This document shows, in pieces, positions 35,642 to 44,340 of a stretch of 64,000 nucleotides of DNA (position 1 is the stretch's first letter; each line of letters opens with the position of its first letter). Location: the NCBI RefSeq assembly GCF_001704635.1, contig NZ_MAXF01000094.1, positions 1 through 64,000 on the forward strand. Reading direction: 5' to 3'. The translations under genes and the position numbers were made by a program. The notes beneath the pieces are model-generated. The model made no database searches. It was not told the DNA's origin and was given only the letters and a program-made list of their open reading frames with translations. The stretch is from Streptomyces sparsogenes (GTDB lineage: Bacteria; Actinomycetota; Actinomycetes; Streptomycetales; Streptomycetaceae).

Positions 35642-36894
35642 CCGGCGGTGCCGGCCGCCGCCGCGGCCTGGTCGCGGGTGCGGTCCCGGACCTCGCCGAC
35701 CACGGGGGAACGGGTGAACGCGTGAGTGACCCGGACCAGCCAGGCCGCCTCGTCCTCGGTGGTCTCCAGGCGCTCCGCCGGTGTCCGGCGGCCTGGGCCA
35801 GGTGTCCCTCCGCGCGGCCGGCCGGCCCGTTTGTTCTCCAGCGCCGCGGCGATGACGGCCGCTTCGACGACGGCCGCTGTCAGGGCTGCTTCCGGGTTGC
35901 CGGCGGCCGTCGCCGGGCCGGCGCGACCCAGCGCCTCCCCGGCCCAGGTGGGCGCCTCCGGCTGCTGGTAGGGCCGCAGCGCCAGGCTGCCGTCCCGGAT
36001 CTCGATGACCCTGCGGTACAGGGCGAACTCCGCCTGGCGCAGCCCGGGGGACCGGCGCGCGGCGCGCGGATCCAGCGCGATCTCGGGCAGTTCGGCGTAG
36101 AGCGCCGACCACAGCGGTTCCAGCCTCTTGTGGGCGCGGCGGGCGCGCAGCCGGCGCAGGGGGCGGGCGACCCGGTCGCCCCACAGGGTGGCGGTGGCAC
36201 CGGCGGCGGCCAGCACGGCCGTGACCATGCCGAGGGTCGTGGAGAGGAGGTCCTCGCCCATGTCCTGCCGCCCGGCGGCGACATTGGCGGCGGCGTCGTC
36301 CAGGGCCCACAGCGCCCACACCACCCCCGTGGCCGTGGCCAGCGCGGCCAGTCTCAGGCCCATGCGCAGCGGGCCCGGGGGAGTGCGACGCGTGTGCCGG
36401 AACAGGGCTCGCGCGAGGACATGCAGACACCAGCAGATGTAGCCGGCGAAGAGGACGTTGTACGCGGCGAGGGCCCACCCCCGGCCGGGCGCGGCCACGG
36501 CCGAGGCGCCTTCCTCGGCGACTCCGGCGGTGAAGAACAGCACCAGCGCCGCCGCCTGGACGGCGACGGCGGCGCGGATCCGGCGGCGTCGCCGCACCGG
36601 CGCGGAGCCGGACCCCGGCGGTCCGAGGGCGAGCGCGACCAGCGAGAGGAAGGTGGCGGCGGCGGCCTTCAGCTCGTACGTCACGAGGAGTTCGGTGGCG
36701 GGGGAGGGGACGAGGTGATCCAGCGCGTCCAGCACCACCGGGGCGTTGAGCAGCATCGCCGTTCCCACGCACAGCGCGAACCCGGCCACGTCGCGCTGGG
36801 CCGGCTCGGCCCTCCCCCCGCGGGTGATCACCAGCCGGTGCACCGCGAACACCAGGAAGACCAGGGCGGCGAGGGACGCGGTCAGGCTCGCCAT
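35632..36894 (-). CDS. MAB_1171c-like multipass membrane protein
   Basis: Protein of 420 aa. The N-terminal half (about residues 1-240) has seven or so membrane helices: LTASLAALVFLVFAVHRLVI, VAGFALCVGTAMLLNAPVVL, KAAAATFLSLVALALG, VAVQAAALVLFFTAG, WALAAYNVLFAGYICWCLHVLA and more. The soluble C-terminus contains RLEPLWSALYAELPEIALDP and FALYRRVIEIRDGSLALRPY, the signature of the MAB_1171c family often described as a putative transporter, without biochemical proof. Overlaps the preceding ImmA/IrrE-like gene by 13 bp, so it belongs with it and the XRE gene in one operon. Confidence 0.85.
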   Translation of the reverse strand: MASLTASLAALVFLVFAVHRLVITRGGRAEPAQRDVAGFALCVGTAMLLNAPVVLDALDHLVPSPATELLVTYELKAAAATFLSLVALALGPPGSGSAPVRRRRRIRAAVAVQAAALVLFFTAGVAEEGASAVAAPGRGWALAAYNVLFAGYICWCLHVLARALFRHTRRTPPGPLRMGLRLAALATATGVVWALWALDDAAANVAAGRQDMGEDLLSTTLGMVTAVLAAAGATATLWGDRVARPLRRLRARRAHKRLEPLWSALYAELPEIALDPRAARRSPGLRQAEFALYRRVIEIRDGSLALRPYQQPEAPTWAGEALGRAGPATAAGNPEAALTAAVVEAAVIAAALENKRAGRPRGGTPGPGRRTPAERLETTEDEAAWLVRVTHAFTRSPVVGEVRDRTRDQAAAAAGTAGQP

Positions 36895-37457
36895 GAGCGC
36901 CGCCGGGCGACCCGCCGGCCCGGGACCCGCTGCTCGGGCGAGCCGAACAGGGAGCGCAGCCGGGCCTCTTCCGGCCCGGTCGAGGCCCGTCGGGCCGCGT
37001 CCGCCCGGTCGAGCTCCGCCGCGCGGTGGAGGATCAGGGACGCGACGAGTTCGGCCTCTTCCTCCTGTGGCTCCGTATAGACGGTGCGCCCCAGAACCCG
37101 CTGCACCAGAGAGGCCGGGAGGTGCGGCAGCAGGACCGTGGCGGCGGAGGACGCCGCGGGGGAGGTCTCATGGTGACCGCATAACAGGTGGGCGACCTCG
37201 TGCAGCTGGATGTGCTGCTGGTGCAGGGGCGTGGTGTCCGCGGGATAGAGGATGCGGTCGGCGCGGTCGGTGGTGACGAGCAGCCCGCACGGAAGGTGCG
37301 GCCGCGCCGCGACCGGCATGAGGTCGATCGGCCGGCCCCTGGTGCGCGCCAGCCTTCCGATGAACTCGTCCATGGCGAACGGGGTCGGCAGGTCCAGGCC
37401 GTCCACCAGACGCCGACATCGTTGCCACAGGGGCTTGTCGCTCCGGCCGCTGCGCAC
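36882..37457 (-). CDS. ImmA/IrrE-like zinc metallopeptidase-type protein
   Basis: Protein of 191 aa, GTG start after AAGGAG. The zinc site is HEVAHLLCGH (HExxH with a further His after four residues), preceded by QQHIQLHE. Further features are ILYPADTTPL and an all-helical C-terminus (EEEAELVASLILHRAAEL), characteristic of ImmA/IrrE-type proteins. Family members cleave XRE regulators to induce genes. The partner XRE gene is directly upstream, which supports that reading. Whether it truly cleaves is unknown. Confidence 0.87.
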   Translation of the reverse strand: MRSGRSDKPLWQRCRRLVDGLDLPTPFAMDEFIGRLARTRGRPIDLMPVAARPHLPCGLLVTTDRADRILYPADTTPLHQQHIQLHEVAHLLCGHHETSPAASSAATVLLPHLPASLVQRVLGRTVYTEPQEEEAELVASLILHRAAELDRADAARRASTGPEEARLRSLFGSPEQRVPGRRVARRRSWRA

Positions 37458-37535
37458 GCGCTGCTCCTTCCCCCGTGGTCCCGTGTGCCCGTGGTCCCCG
37501 TGCGACCCCGGCCCCGTGCGACGTGTCCGTCCGGG

Positions 37536-38006
37536 TCAGCCGCCGGAGCGCTCGCCGTCCGCCGGCGTACGCCTCTGCTCACCGCCGCCGGCCGCGCTTT
37601 CCCGCCGGGCCAGGACATCGATCATGTCGCTGATCGTGTTCACGCCCTCGGGCGACAGGTTCACCGCCCGCAGCGCCACGCTCCGGACCCCGGCGTCCCG
37701 CAGGGCCCCCAGCAGCTCCAGCTCCTTGGCGATGGCCGCCCCCTGGTCGTCGTCGAAGAAGTACGCGACCGGGACGTCGAAGAACTGGGCGAGCGCTTCC
37801 AGGTGCCGCTTGGTGGGATTGTCCCGGCGGCCCGTCCGCAACTGCCACATGTACGTGGCGGAGAAGCTCTCCCCGGTGGCCTCCCGGCACGCCCGGGCGA
37901 CCTCCTCATGGCTGAACTGCTCACGATTGGGCCGCCGCACGACGCGGAACAGCGTGTCGAGCTTCTCCGCGAGGGTCGTCGGCGCAGCCGACTCGGCACC
38001 GCTCAC
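37536..38006 (-). CDS. XRE-family regulator paired with ImmA/IrrE-like gene
   Basis: Protein of 156 aa from GTG after GGGGAGG. HTH: SHEEVARACREATGESFSAT, MWQLRTGRRDNPTKRHLEALAQFFDVPVAYFF. The C-terminal segment (LLGALRDAGVRSVALRAVNL, NTISDMIDVLARRE) is typical of the XRE proteins that precede ImmA/IrrE and MAB_1171c-like genes in Streptomyces. First gene of the triad and a likely target of its peptidase. Confidence 0.87.
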   Translation of the reverse strand: MSGAESAAPTTLAEKLDTLFRVVRRPNREQFSHEEVARACREATGESFSATYMWQLRTGRRDNPTKRHLEALAQFFDVPVAYFFDDDQGAAIAKELELLGALRDAGVRSVALRAVNLSPEGVNTISDMIDVLARRESAAGGGEQRRTPADGERSGG

Positions 38007-38125
38007 GTCCAGCCTCCCCTCTGCGGTCGATACAGCCAGTATGGGTGCCCGCTGGGCACTCGTTCACTCTAGCTGATGACGTGTCGTTGGGGGCCGGTCG
38101 GATTCAGGATGCGGAAGCCTCCGGA

Positions 38126-38707
38126 TCACCCGCGCCGGGGAGGGGTGAGCTTCTCCAGGTCCAGGCTGATCTCGAACGGCACCGGCCGCCGGAGGGCGTC
38201 CCGGAAGATTCCGGCGGGCGCGTAGGCGCCGGTCGGTTCGTCCAGCTCATAGACGTGGACGACAGGCGAGCCCTCTTCGTCCTCGATGCACCAGTAGTGC
38301 GGGATCCCGGCCTCCGCGTACTTGCGGAGCTTGACCGTGCGGTCGCGGTGCGCCGATTCAGGGGAGACGACCTCGATGACGAGCATGACCTCGTCCGACG
38401 AGTACCAGGTGCGGTCGGGGTCGAATGGGACGGAGGTCACCAAGAGATCGGGTTCCGGCCGGTTGCGCTCGTCGAGGCGAATCGTCATTTCGCGTTCGAC
38501 CTCTATACCGGCTGGGGCCTGCGCCATGAGGGCTGTCGTGAGTGCGGTGACGAGGCGGCCGTGCCAGGACCGCTGCGGCGACATCCTGAAGACGAGGGCT
38601 CCATCGATCAGCTCGGTATGACGGGGTGCCTCGGGGAGGTGGTCCAGGTCCTCCGCGAGCCAGCCTTCCTCGCGCGGCGGGCGCATCCAGTCGGGCAGAG
38701 CGGTCAT
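38126..38707 (-). CDS. Uma2-family PD-(D/E)XK nuclease-like protein
   Basis: Protein of 193 aa. The Uma2 (DUF820) fold motifs are ELIDGALVFRMSPQRSWH, RPEPDLLVTS (Asp), LVIEVVSPESAHRDRTVKLRKYAEAG (Glu and Lys), and PHYWCIEDE. All PD-(D/E)XK residues are present. These proteins are abundant in Streptomyces and cyanobacteria. Their biological role is unknown, and 'endonuclease' is by fold only. Start at ATG 38707 (MTALPDWM). An in-frame ATG at 38743 is weaker by context. Stands alone. Confidence 0.88.
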   Translation of the reverse strand: MTALPDWMRPPREEGWLAEDLDHLPEAPRHTELIDGALVFRMSPQRSWHGRLVTALTTALMAQAPAGIEVEREMTIRLDERNRPEPDLLVTSVPFDPDRTWYSSDEVMLVIEVVSPESAHRDRTVKLRKYAEAGIPHYWCIEDEEGSPVVHVYELDEPTGAYAPAGIFRDALRRPVPFEISLDLEKLTPPRRG

Positions 38708-38787
38708 GGGACAACCGTAGCGACCCGGCGCGGGCCGGGCCACGAGATCGCGACGGGTTCACCCCCGCCCCGCGGGCCGGGGCCGCG

Positions 38788-40257
38788 TCACCGAGGGGGC
38801 GAGGTGGCCGAGGCCGGCTTGCCGTCGCCGTACAGCCACACGTCGAACAGGTCCCGGAGGTCCTGGCCCGACTTCTTCTCGCACAGCGCGATGAACTGCC
38901 GGGTGTCGGCGTTGCCGTGGCGGTGGTCGCGGGTCCAGGCGCGCAGGATGGCGAAGAAGGTCTTGTCGCCGACGGCCTCGCGCACCTGGTGCAGCACCAT
39001 CGCCCCGCGCCCGTAGACCGGCGGGTCGGAGACCCGGCCGGCGCTGGGCGGGGAGGCGGGCGGGAAGGCCCAGATGCCTTCGCTCTCGTCGTCCGTGCCG
39101 TCGTAGAAGTCGTCGAAGATCTCCTGGGCGGTGCGGCCGTCGTGGTCCTCCTCCCACAGCCACTCGGCGTAGGTGGCGAACCCCTCGTTGAGCCACATGT
39201 CCTTCCAGGCCCGGGGCGTGACGGAGTCGCCGAACCACTGGTGGGCGAGTTCGTGCACCAGCAGCGCCTCGCCCGGCGGCGACGGGAAGACGGGCTTGGT
39301 CTGGGTCTCCAGGGCGTAGCCGAGGTCGGGCAGGTCGGCGACGATCGCGCCGGTGGAGGAGAAGGGATAGCGGCCGAAGGTCCGGGTCTCCCAGTCGATG
39401 ACCTCGGTGACCTGGTCGGGAAGATCGGCGGCCCGGTCGGCGAGTCCGGGGTCGACGGCGACGTACTGGGGGAGGGTGCCGTCGGTGGTCGTGGTGTGGA
39501 TGTCGAAGTCGTCGATGGCGACGGTGGCCAGATAGCTCGCCATGGGTTCGGCGGTGCGCCAGTGGAAGGTGGTGCGGTCGCCGTGCTCGGCGCGGTCGGC
39601 CAACTCGCCGTTGGACACGGCGGTGTAGCCCCGCGGGACCGTGATGGTGATGTCGTACGCGGCCTTGTCGGACGGGTGGTGATTGCCCGGGAACCAGGCC
39701 ATGGAGCCGGTGGGCTCGCCGAGGCCCACGGCGCCGTCCTCGGTCTCGATCCATCCCTCTTCCGAGCCGTCCGGGTCGGAGATGGTCCTGGGCCGGCCGT
39801 CGTAGACGATCGTGGCCTTGAAGGTGCGGCCCTTGGGGAGGGCGGCGGCGGGGGTGAGCGTCAGCTCCGTACCGGTGCGAGCGGTCCTGGCGGGCTCGCC
39901 GTCGACCGTGGCCCCGCGCACCCGCAGTCCGGCGAGGTCCAGGTTGAGGGAGGACAGGGCGCGGGTGGTGCGGGCGGTGAGTTCGGCGGTGCCCTCGAGG
40001 CGGTGGGAGTCGGGGGAGTAGCCGAGGGTGAGGCGGTACCGGGTCACGTCATAGCCGCCGTTGCCGAGCCCGGGGAAGAGCCGGTCGCCGACGCCGGCGG
40101 CGCCGGGCCGCGCGCCGGGGACCCCGTCGGAGTCGTCGTGGGATCCCCCTCCACTGGTGCAGGCGGCGGCGCACAGCAGCAGGGCGAGGGCGGCGGACAG
40201 CGGCCGCGGAGAGGGACGGGTGCGCAGGGCGGGCTCCTCGGGGACCGGCGGATGCAC
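38788..40257 (-). CDS. M1-family metallopeptidase lipoprotein
   Basis: Protein of 489 aa from GTG 40257. The lipoprotein signal is LSAALALLLCAAAC. The catalytic zinc site is LVHELAHQWFGD (about residue 335) followed by WLNEGFATYAEWLWEED, that is HExxH-x18-E of family M1. The substrate N-terminus motif is GYALETQTKP. A secreted, lipid-anchored aminopeptidase is expected. Start uncertainty: a CTG at 40227 has GAGGAG seven bases upstream and gives MRTRPSPRPLSAAL, a better signal peptide, whereas the GTG has no clear ribosome-binding site. Monocistronic, between Uma2 and a divergent GntR gene. Confidence 0.92.
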   Translation of the reverse strand: MHPPVPEEPALRTRPSPRPLSAALALLLCAAACTSGGGSHDDSDGVPGARPGAAGVGDRLFPGLGNGGYDVTRYRLTLGYSPDSHRLEGTAELTARTTRALSSLNLDLAGLRVRGATVDGEPARTARTGTELTLTPAAALPKGRTFKATIVYDGRPRTISDPDGSEEGWIETEDGAVGLGEPTGSMAWFPGNHHPSDKAAYDITITVPRGYTAVSNGELADRAEHGDRTTFHWRTAEPMASYLATVAIDDFDIHTTTTDGTLPQYVAVDPGLADRAADLPDQVTEVIDWETRTFGRYPFSSTGAIVADLPDLGYALETQTKPVFPSPPGEALLVHELAHQWFGDSVTPRAWKDMWLNEGFATYAEWLWEEDHDGRTAQEIFDDFYDGTDDESEGIWAFPPASPPSAGRVSDPPVYGRGAMVLHQVREAVGDKTFFAILRAWTRDHRHGNADTRQFIALCEKKSGQDLRDLFDVWLYGDGKPASATSPPR

Positions 40258-40488
40258 GGCGATGAGCGGTGCTGAGCGGTGGGCGAACGGCGCGTGCACG
40301 GCTGTGCACGGCAATGCGACGGGATTGTCCCGGCGTTGATCGCCATTGATACCCGCCTTATGCGCTGTTGTCGAAGTAAACGTCCCTGAGCTGCAGTTCA
40401 CCACTTCTGGTGAAGCTCTGGCCTTCAGTTGCGCACGACAACACTCGGTTGCGAAGCTGTTGCCGACTGTCAACCACGGGGAGCGCAC

Positions 40489-41241
40489 GTGGCCTTTGGT
40501 GACCAGCCCGCATACCTCCGAGTCGCCGACGACCTCCGGAAGAAGATCACCACCGGCGAGCTGCCACCGCACACCCGCCTCCCCTCCCAGGCCAGGATCC
40601 GCGAGGAGTACGGGGTCTCCGACACCGTCGCCCTCGAGGCGCGCAAGGTACTGATGGCCGAGGGCCTGGTCGAGGGCCGCTCCGGCTCGGGCACCTATGT
40701 CCGGGCGCGCCCCGTCCCGCGCCGCCTGGTGCGCACCGGCTATCGCGTCGGCGGCGCCTCCAGCCCGTTCCGCCAGGAGCAGGCCGACGACCGGATCATC
40801 GGCACCTGGGAGTCCGGCAGCGAGCAGGACGAGGCCGGCCGCGAGATCGCCGAGCGGCTGGGCATCCGGCCCGGCGAGCGCGTCATGCGCACCCGTTATG
40901 TGTTCCGGGCGGCGGGGGACGCGGTGATGATCTCCACCTCCTGGGAGCCGCTCGCCGTCACCGGCCGCTCTCCGGTGATGCTCCCCGAGGAGGGCCCGCT
41001 GGCCGGGCGCGGTGTGGTGGAGCGGATGGCCGCCATCGATCTCGTGGTGGACAACGTGACGGAGGAAGTCTCCGCGCGGCCCGGCCGGGCCGAGGAGGTG
41101 CTGACGCTGGGCGGGGTGCCGGGCCACTTCGTGCTCGTCATCTCGCGCACGTATTTCGCGGGCGGCCGCCCCGTCGAGACGGCCGACGTGGTGGTGCTGG
41201 CCGAGCGGTACCGCATCGCTTACCACCTTCCGGTGCGCTGA
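40489..41241 (+). CDS. GntR-family regulator (HutC/UTRA type)
   Basis: Protein of 250 aa from GTG 40489 (MAFGDQPAYLRVADDLRKKI) with GGGGAG six bases upstream. Winged HTH: LPSQARIREEYGVSDTVALEARKVLMAEGLVEGRSGSGTYVR. UTRA ligand-binding domain: ERVMRTRYVFRAAGDAVMIS, then VLVISRTYFAGGRPVETADVV. The DNA-binding start motif fits the HutC subfamily. It lies 500 bp upstream of the APC permease on the same strand, and that gap contains repeated TTTGAG boxes that could be its operators. Autoregulation is likely. Confidence 0.9.
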   Translation: MAFGDQPAYLRVADDLRKKITTGELPPHTRLPSQARIREEYGVSDTVALEARKVLMAEGLVEGRSGSGTYVRARPVPRRLVRTGYRVGGASSPFRQEQADDRIIGTWESGSEQDEAGREIAERLGIRPGERVMRTRYVFRAAGDAVMISTSWEPLAVTGRSPVMLPEEGPLAGRGVVERMAAIDLVVDNVTEEVSARPGRAEEVLTLGGVPGHFVLVISRTYFAGGRPVETADVVVLAERYRIAYHLPVR

Positions 41242-41324
41242 CCGCCGCTCTCGCCGGGGCGGGGCAGTGCCCCGATCGGCGCCCGTAGATCGTTTCGCCC
41301 TCAACTCCGGTAATGCCTCATGGA

Positions 41325-41373
41325 TTTGAGCTGAATTTGAGCTGAGGGGAAATTGAGGTAGATTTGAGGTCCG
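41325..41373. promoter_or_regulatory. direct-repeat boxes, TTTGAGCTGA type
   Basis: TTTGAGCTGA occurs at 41325 and 41336 (11-bp period), followed by related ATTGAGGTAG at 41352 and TTTGAGGTCC at 41363 (again 11 bp). Two pairs of half-sites on one helical face look like a binding array. Confidence 0.6.
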
Positions 41374-41641
41374 TGGCTGCTGCATGGAAAGCGGCACATC
41401 GGACTCAACTCGCGTCACCCGACCATCCGGGCCCATTCGCGGTATCTGTGCACGAACGTTGAGGAAGAGCCGCGGCTTCCCCCTTGGGTTACCTGCGATT
41501 GCGGACGGGATTAATGAATCCCGTGCCCGGTCGGTAAAGATTCCGCGAAGGGCCCGGTGAGCATCCTCGATGCCTGCTTCTCGTGGATTTTACCAGTGAT
41601 TGACCTGCGCTGATGTGGTCCAAAGGGTGATCGCGAGAACC

Positions 41642-41663
41642 GGACCTCAAACTCAGCTCAAAC
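41642..41663. promoter_or_regulatory. inverted TTTGAG boxes near permease start
   Basis: Read on the minus strand this is TTTGAGCTGAG followed by TTTGAGGTCC, the same two boxes with the same 11-bp period as the upstream cluster but opposite orientation. An 11-nt arm (TTTGAGGTCCG) is an exact inverted match, so looping between the clusters is possible. Confidence 0.6.
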
Positions 41664-41738
41664 CCGCGAGGTACCCCTTCAATTCGCTTGTACGATGACG
41701 CGCGTTTGCATCAGGTACAGCTATCGGGGACGAAGGGA

Positions 41739-43415
41739 GTGTCAGGGACGTTGAGCACTGAACAAGGTTCCCACTCGCATTACAAAAGGTCGCTCGGGAC
41801 GGTGTCGCTCACCGCGGTCGGCCTCGGTTCCATCATCGGCTCCGGTTGGCTCTTCGGTGCCGAGCGGGCCGCGTCGCTGGCCGGTCCCGCGGCCATTCTC
41901 GCCTGGGTGATCGGTGCCGCGGTCGCGCTGACCATCGCCCTGACGTACTCCGAGCTCGGCTCGATGTTCCCCAAGGCCGGCGGCATGGTCCGGTACGGGC
42001 AGTACTCGCACGGCTCGCTCGCCGGCTATCTGGCCGCCTGGGCCAACTGGATCGCCATCGTCTCCGTGATCCCGGGTGAGGCCACCGCCTCCATCCAGTA
42101 CATGAGCTCCTGGGACTTCGACTGGGCGAAGCATCTGTACGACGGGAAGGAGCTGACCGGCACCGGCGTCGTCCTCGCCTCCGTCCTGCTGGTCTTCTAC
42201 TTCTTCCTCAACTGGTTCGCGATCACCCTCTTCGCGAAGACCAACACCGCGATCACCGTCTTCAAGGTGGTCGTCCCCACGCTGACCGCCGGCGCCCTGC
42301 TGCTGGCCCACTTCGACACCGGCAACATCAGCGGCAACGGCGGCTTCACCCCCAACGGCTGGAGCTCGGTCTTCACCGCCGTCGCGGTCTCCGGCATCGT
42401 CTGGGCGTACAACGGCTTCCAGTCGCCGCTCAACATGGCGGGTGAGGCGCGCAACCCCGGCAAGTCCCTGCCCAAGGCCGTCATCAGCTCCATCATCATC
42501 TCGCTGGTGATCTACGTCGCCCTGCAGGTCGCCTTCCTGGGCGCGGTCCCGGCCGCCGACCTGTCGCACGGTGGCTGGTCGAGCCTGTCCTTCAACTCCC
42601 CGCTCGCCGACCTGGCCACCGCCTGGGGCCTGAACTGGCTGGCGCTGCTGCTGTACGCGGACGCCTTCATCTCCCCGTCCGGCACCGGCATGATCTACGC
42701 GGCCACCACCTCCCGCATGATCCACGGCGTGCAGGAGAACGGCCACCTGCCGAAGATCTTCGGCAAGGTCGACCCCAAGACCGGCATCCCGCGCCCCGCG
42801 CTGCTGCTCAACCTGGTGATCGCCTTCGCGTTCCTCGCCGTCTTCCGCGGCTGGGGCTCGCTCGCCGAGATCGTCTCCGTCGCGACCGTCATCTCGTACA
42901 TCACCGGCCCGGTGGCCGTGATGTCGCTGCGCCGCCTCTCCCCGAACCTGCCGCGTCCGGTGAAGCTGCGCGCCATGCCGATCATCGCGCCGATCGCGAT
43001 GGTCTTCGGTTCGCTCGTCCTGTACTGGGCCCGCTGGCCGCTGACCGGCAAGGTCATCTTCATCATGGCGATCGGCCTGCCGATCTGGGCCTGGTACGAG
43101 CTGCGCAAGCCGTGGGCCGAGCTGAAGCCGCACCTGCTGGCGGGCGCCTGGATGGTGACCTACCTGCTGGTCATGGCGATGGTCTCGTGGGCCGGCGGCA
43201 AGGACTACGGCGGCCGCGGCTACCTGCCCGAGGGCTGGGACATCGTGATCGTGGCCGCGATCGGCCTGGCCTTCTACGCCTGGGGCGTGAGCAGCGCCTG
43301 GCGCAACCCGAGCCTGGTGCAGGCCGAGCAGGAGCTGGCCGCCGACGCCGCGGCCGAGGCCGCCGCGGGCGAGGCGGACGACGACCGGCGCGAGAAGACC
43401 GCCGCGGGCGTCTGA
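41739..43415 (+). CDS. APC-superfamily amino acid permease
   Basis: Protein of about 558 aa with 12 or more membrane helices. The N-terminal substrate motif VGLGSIIGSGWLFGAERAA and YSELGSMFPKAGGMVRYGQY, with GFQSPLNMAGEARNPGKSLP, are typical of the APC family. The acidic tail (residues about 525-558) is cytoplasmic. Substrate unknown. Start taken as GTG 41739 with GGGGA eight bases upstream. TTG 41751 is an alternative. A GntR-type gene lies upstream on the same strand, and the long gap contains the boxes described separately. Confidence 0.9.
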   Translation: MSGTLSTEQGSHSHYKRSLGTVSLTAVGLGSIIGSGWLFGAERAASLAGPAAILAWVIGAAVALTIALTYSELGSMFPKAGGMVRYGQYSHGSLAGYLAAWANWIAIVSVIPGEATASIQYMSSWDFDWAKHLYDGKELTGTGVVLASVLLVFYFFLNWFAITLFAKTNTAITVFKVVVPTLTAGALLLAHFDTGNISGNGGFTPNGWSSVFTAVAVSGIVWAYNGFQSPLNMAGEARNPGKSLPKAVISSIIISLVIYVALQVAFLGAVPAADLSHGGWSSLSFNSPLADLATAWGLNWLALLLYADAFISPSGTGMIYAATTSRMIHGVQENGHLPKIFGKVDPKTGIPRPALLLNLVIAFAFLAVFRGWGSLAEIVSVATVISYITGPVAVMSLRRLSPNLPRPVKLRAMPIIAPIAMVFGSLVLYWARWPLTGKVIFIMAIGLPIWAWYELRKPWAELKPHLLAGAWMVTYLLVMAMVSWAGGKDYGGRGYLPEGWDIVIVAAIGLAFYAWGVSSAWRNPSLVQAEQELAADAAAEAAAGEADDDRREKTAAGV

Positions 43416-43648
43416 GACGGTGCGGGCCGGACGAGGTGCCGCCTATGGCGGACGCCTATGGCGGGGCAACACCTCGACCGGCCACACCGCCGATGACCGG
43501 CGGCGTGGCCGGATGAGTGCCTCGTTGTGAGAAGCCGTATCCGGTGCGTGAAGGTTGGGCGTAGGCTCGGGCATATGCGGATCGGGAATTCCTTACCGGA
43601 GTCACGGAGGCGTGCGCGGGGGCGCGCCGGATTGGAGGGGGCGGACCG

Positions 43649-43834
43649 ATGAGTGACAGCAATGCCGTCCTGCCATGGCTCGTCATCCGCCAGGACGACA
43701 ACGGCAACCGCTATCGCGTCGGCCGTTACGCCACCAAGACCGAGGCCCAGGAAGTGGCCGACCGGCTCGACTCGCAGAGCAAGGAGCAGCTCTACGTCGT
43801 CGAGCGGACCGCGGCCTCCCGCCAGAGCCGCTGA
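43649..43834 (+). CDS. SPOR-like small protein
   Basis: Protein of 61 aa (MSDSNAVLPWLVIRQDDNGNRYRVGRYATKTEAQEVADRL, split here by motif: WLVIRQDDNGN, YRVGRYATKTEAQEVADRL, QLYVVERTA). The pattern of strand, Gly-x-Y/F, helix with Ala residues, and strand matches a SPOR-type domain, the family name given to such short Streptomyces proteins. The domain usually binds denuded peptidoglycan, but this copy has no signal peptide, so that role is doubtful. Ribosome-binding site GGAGGGGG is 9 bases upstream. Confidence 0.83.
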   Translation: MSDSNAVLPWLVIRQDDNGNRYRVGRYATKTEAQEVADRLDSQSKEQLYVVERTAASRQSR

Positions 43835-43944
43835 CCCCAGCCGGACCCGCCGGACCCGCCGGGCGGGCCCGGCCCCGTCCCCCTTCCGTCGCCCGCGCCG
43901 ATCTCCCGCGTCGCACCCCGGGGCACTCCCGTAGGGTGCGGCGC

Positions 43945-44340
43945 ATGACGGTGCGCGTGGTGGTGGGCGGAGCGGTGTTCGACCAAGGGCGGCTGCTGGC
44001 CGCGCGGCGCAGCGCCCCGCCCGAGCTTGCCGGCCGCTGGGAGCTGCCGGGCGGCAAGGCCGAGCCGGGGGAGACGCCCGAGCAGACCCTCGTGCGGGAG
44101 CTGCGCGAGGAGCTGGGCGTCGAGGTGCGGCCGCTGGAGCGGCTGCCCGGAGAGTGGGTCCTGAAGCCCGGATACGTCCTCCAGGTGTGGACCGCCGAGC
44201 TGCGCTCGGGCGAGCCGCGCCCGCTGGAGGACCACGACGAGCTGCGCTGGCTCCCGCCGGACCGCGTGGACGAGGTCGACTGGCTGGACGAGGACCGTCC
44301 GGCGGTGGCCGAAGCGGTACGGCGGCTGCTGGGCGCTTAG
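43945..44340 (+). CDS. Nudix hydrolase, MutT-like
   Basis: Protein of 131 aa (MTVRVVVGGAVFDQGRLLAARR). The Nudix box is complete: GGKAEPGETPEQTLVRELREELGV is represented by G-x5-E-x7-R-E-U-x-E-E-x-G-U at residues about 38-60. It may sanitise oxidised or non-canonical nucleoside triphosphates. Length and the short N-terminal ARRSAPPELAGRWELPG support a MutT-type enzyme. Its TAG stop codon is partly made by the left end of the MITE-like repeat that follows, so the tail may have been changed by insertion. Confidence 0.9.
   Translation: MTVRVVVGGAVFDQGRLLAARRSAPPELAGRWELPGGKAEPGETPEQTLVRELREELGVEVRPLERLPGEWVLKPGYVLQVWTAELRSGEPRPLEDHDELRWLPPDRVDEVDWLDEDRPAVAEAVRRLLGA

Larger units (their letters stand above)
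41242..41738. promoter_or_regulatory. 497-bp leader region of APC permease with TTTGAG boxes
   Basis: Non-coding on both strands by composition. It holds two clusters of TTTGAG-type boxes, near 41325-41373 and, inverted, near 41642-41663. GC content is clearly below average. A long leader or a regulator-controlled promoter for the permease is likely. Confidence 0.6.
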
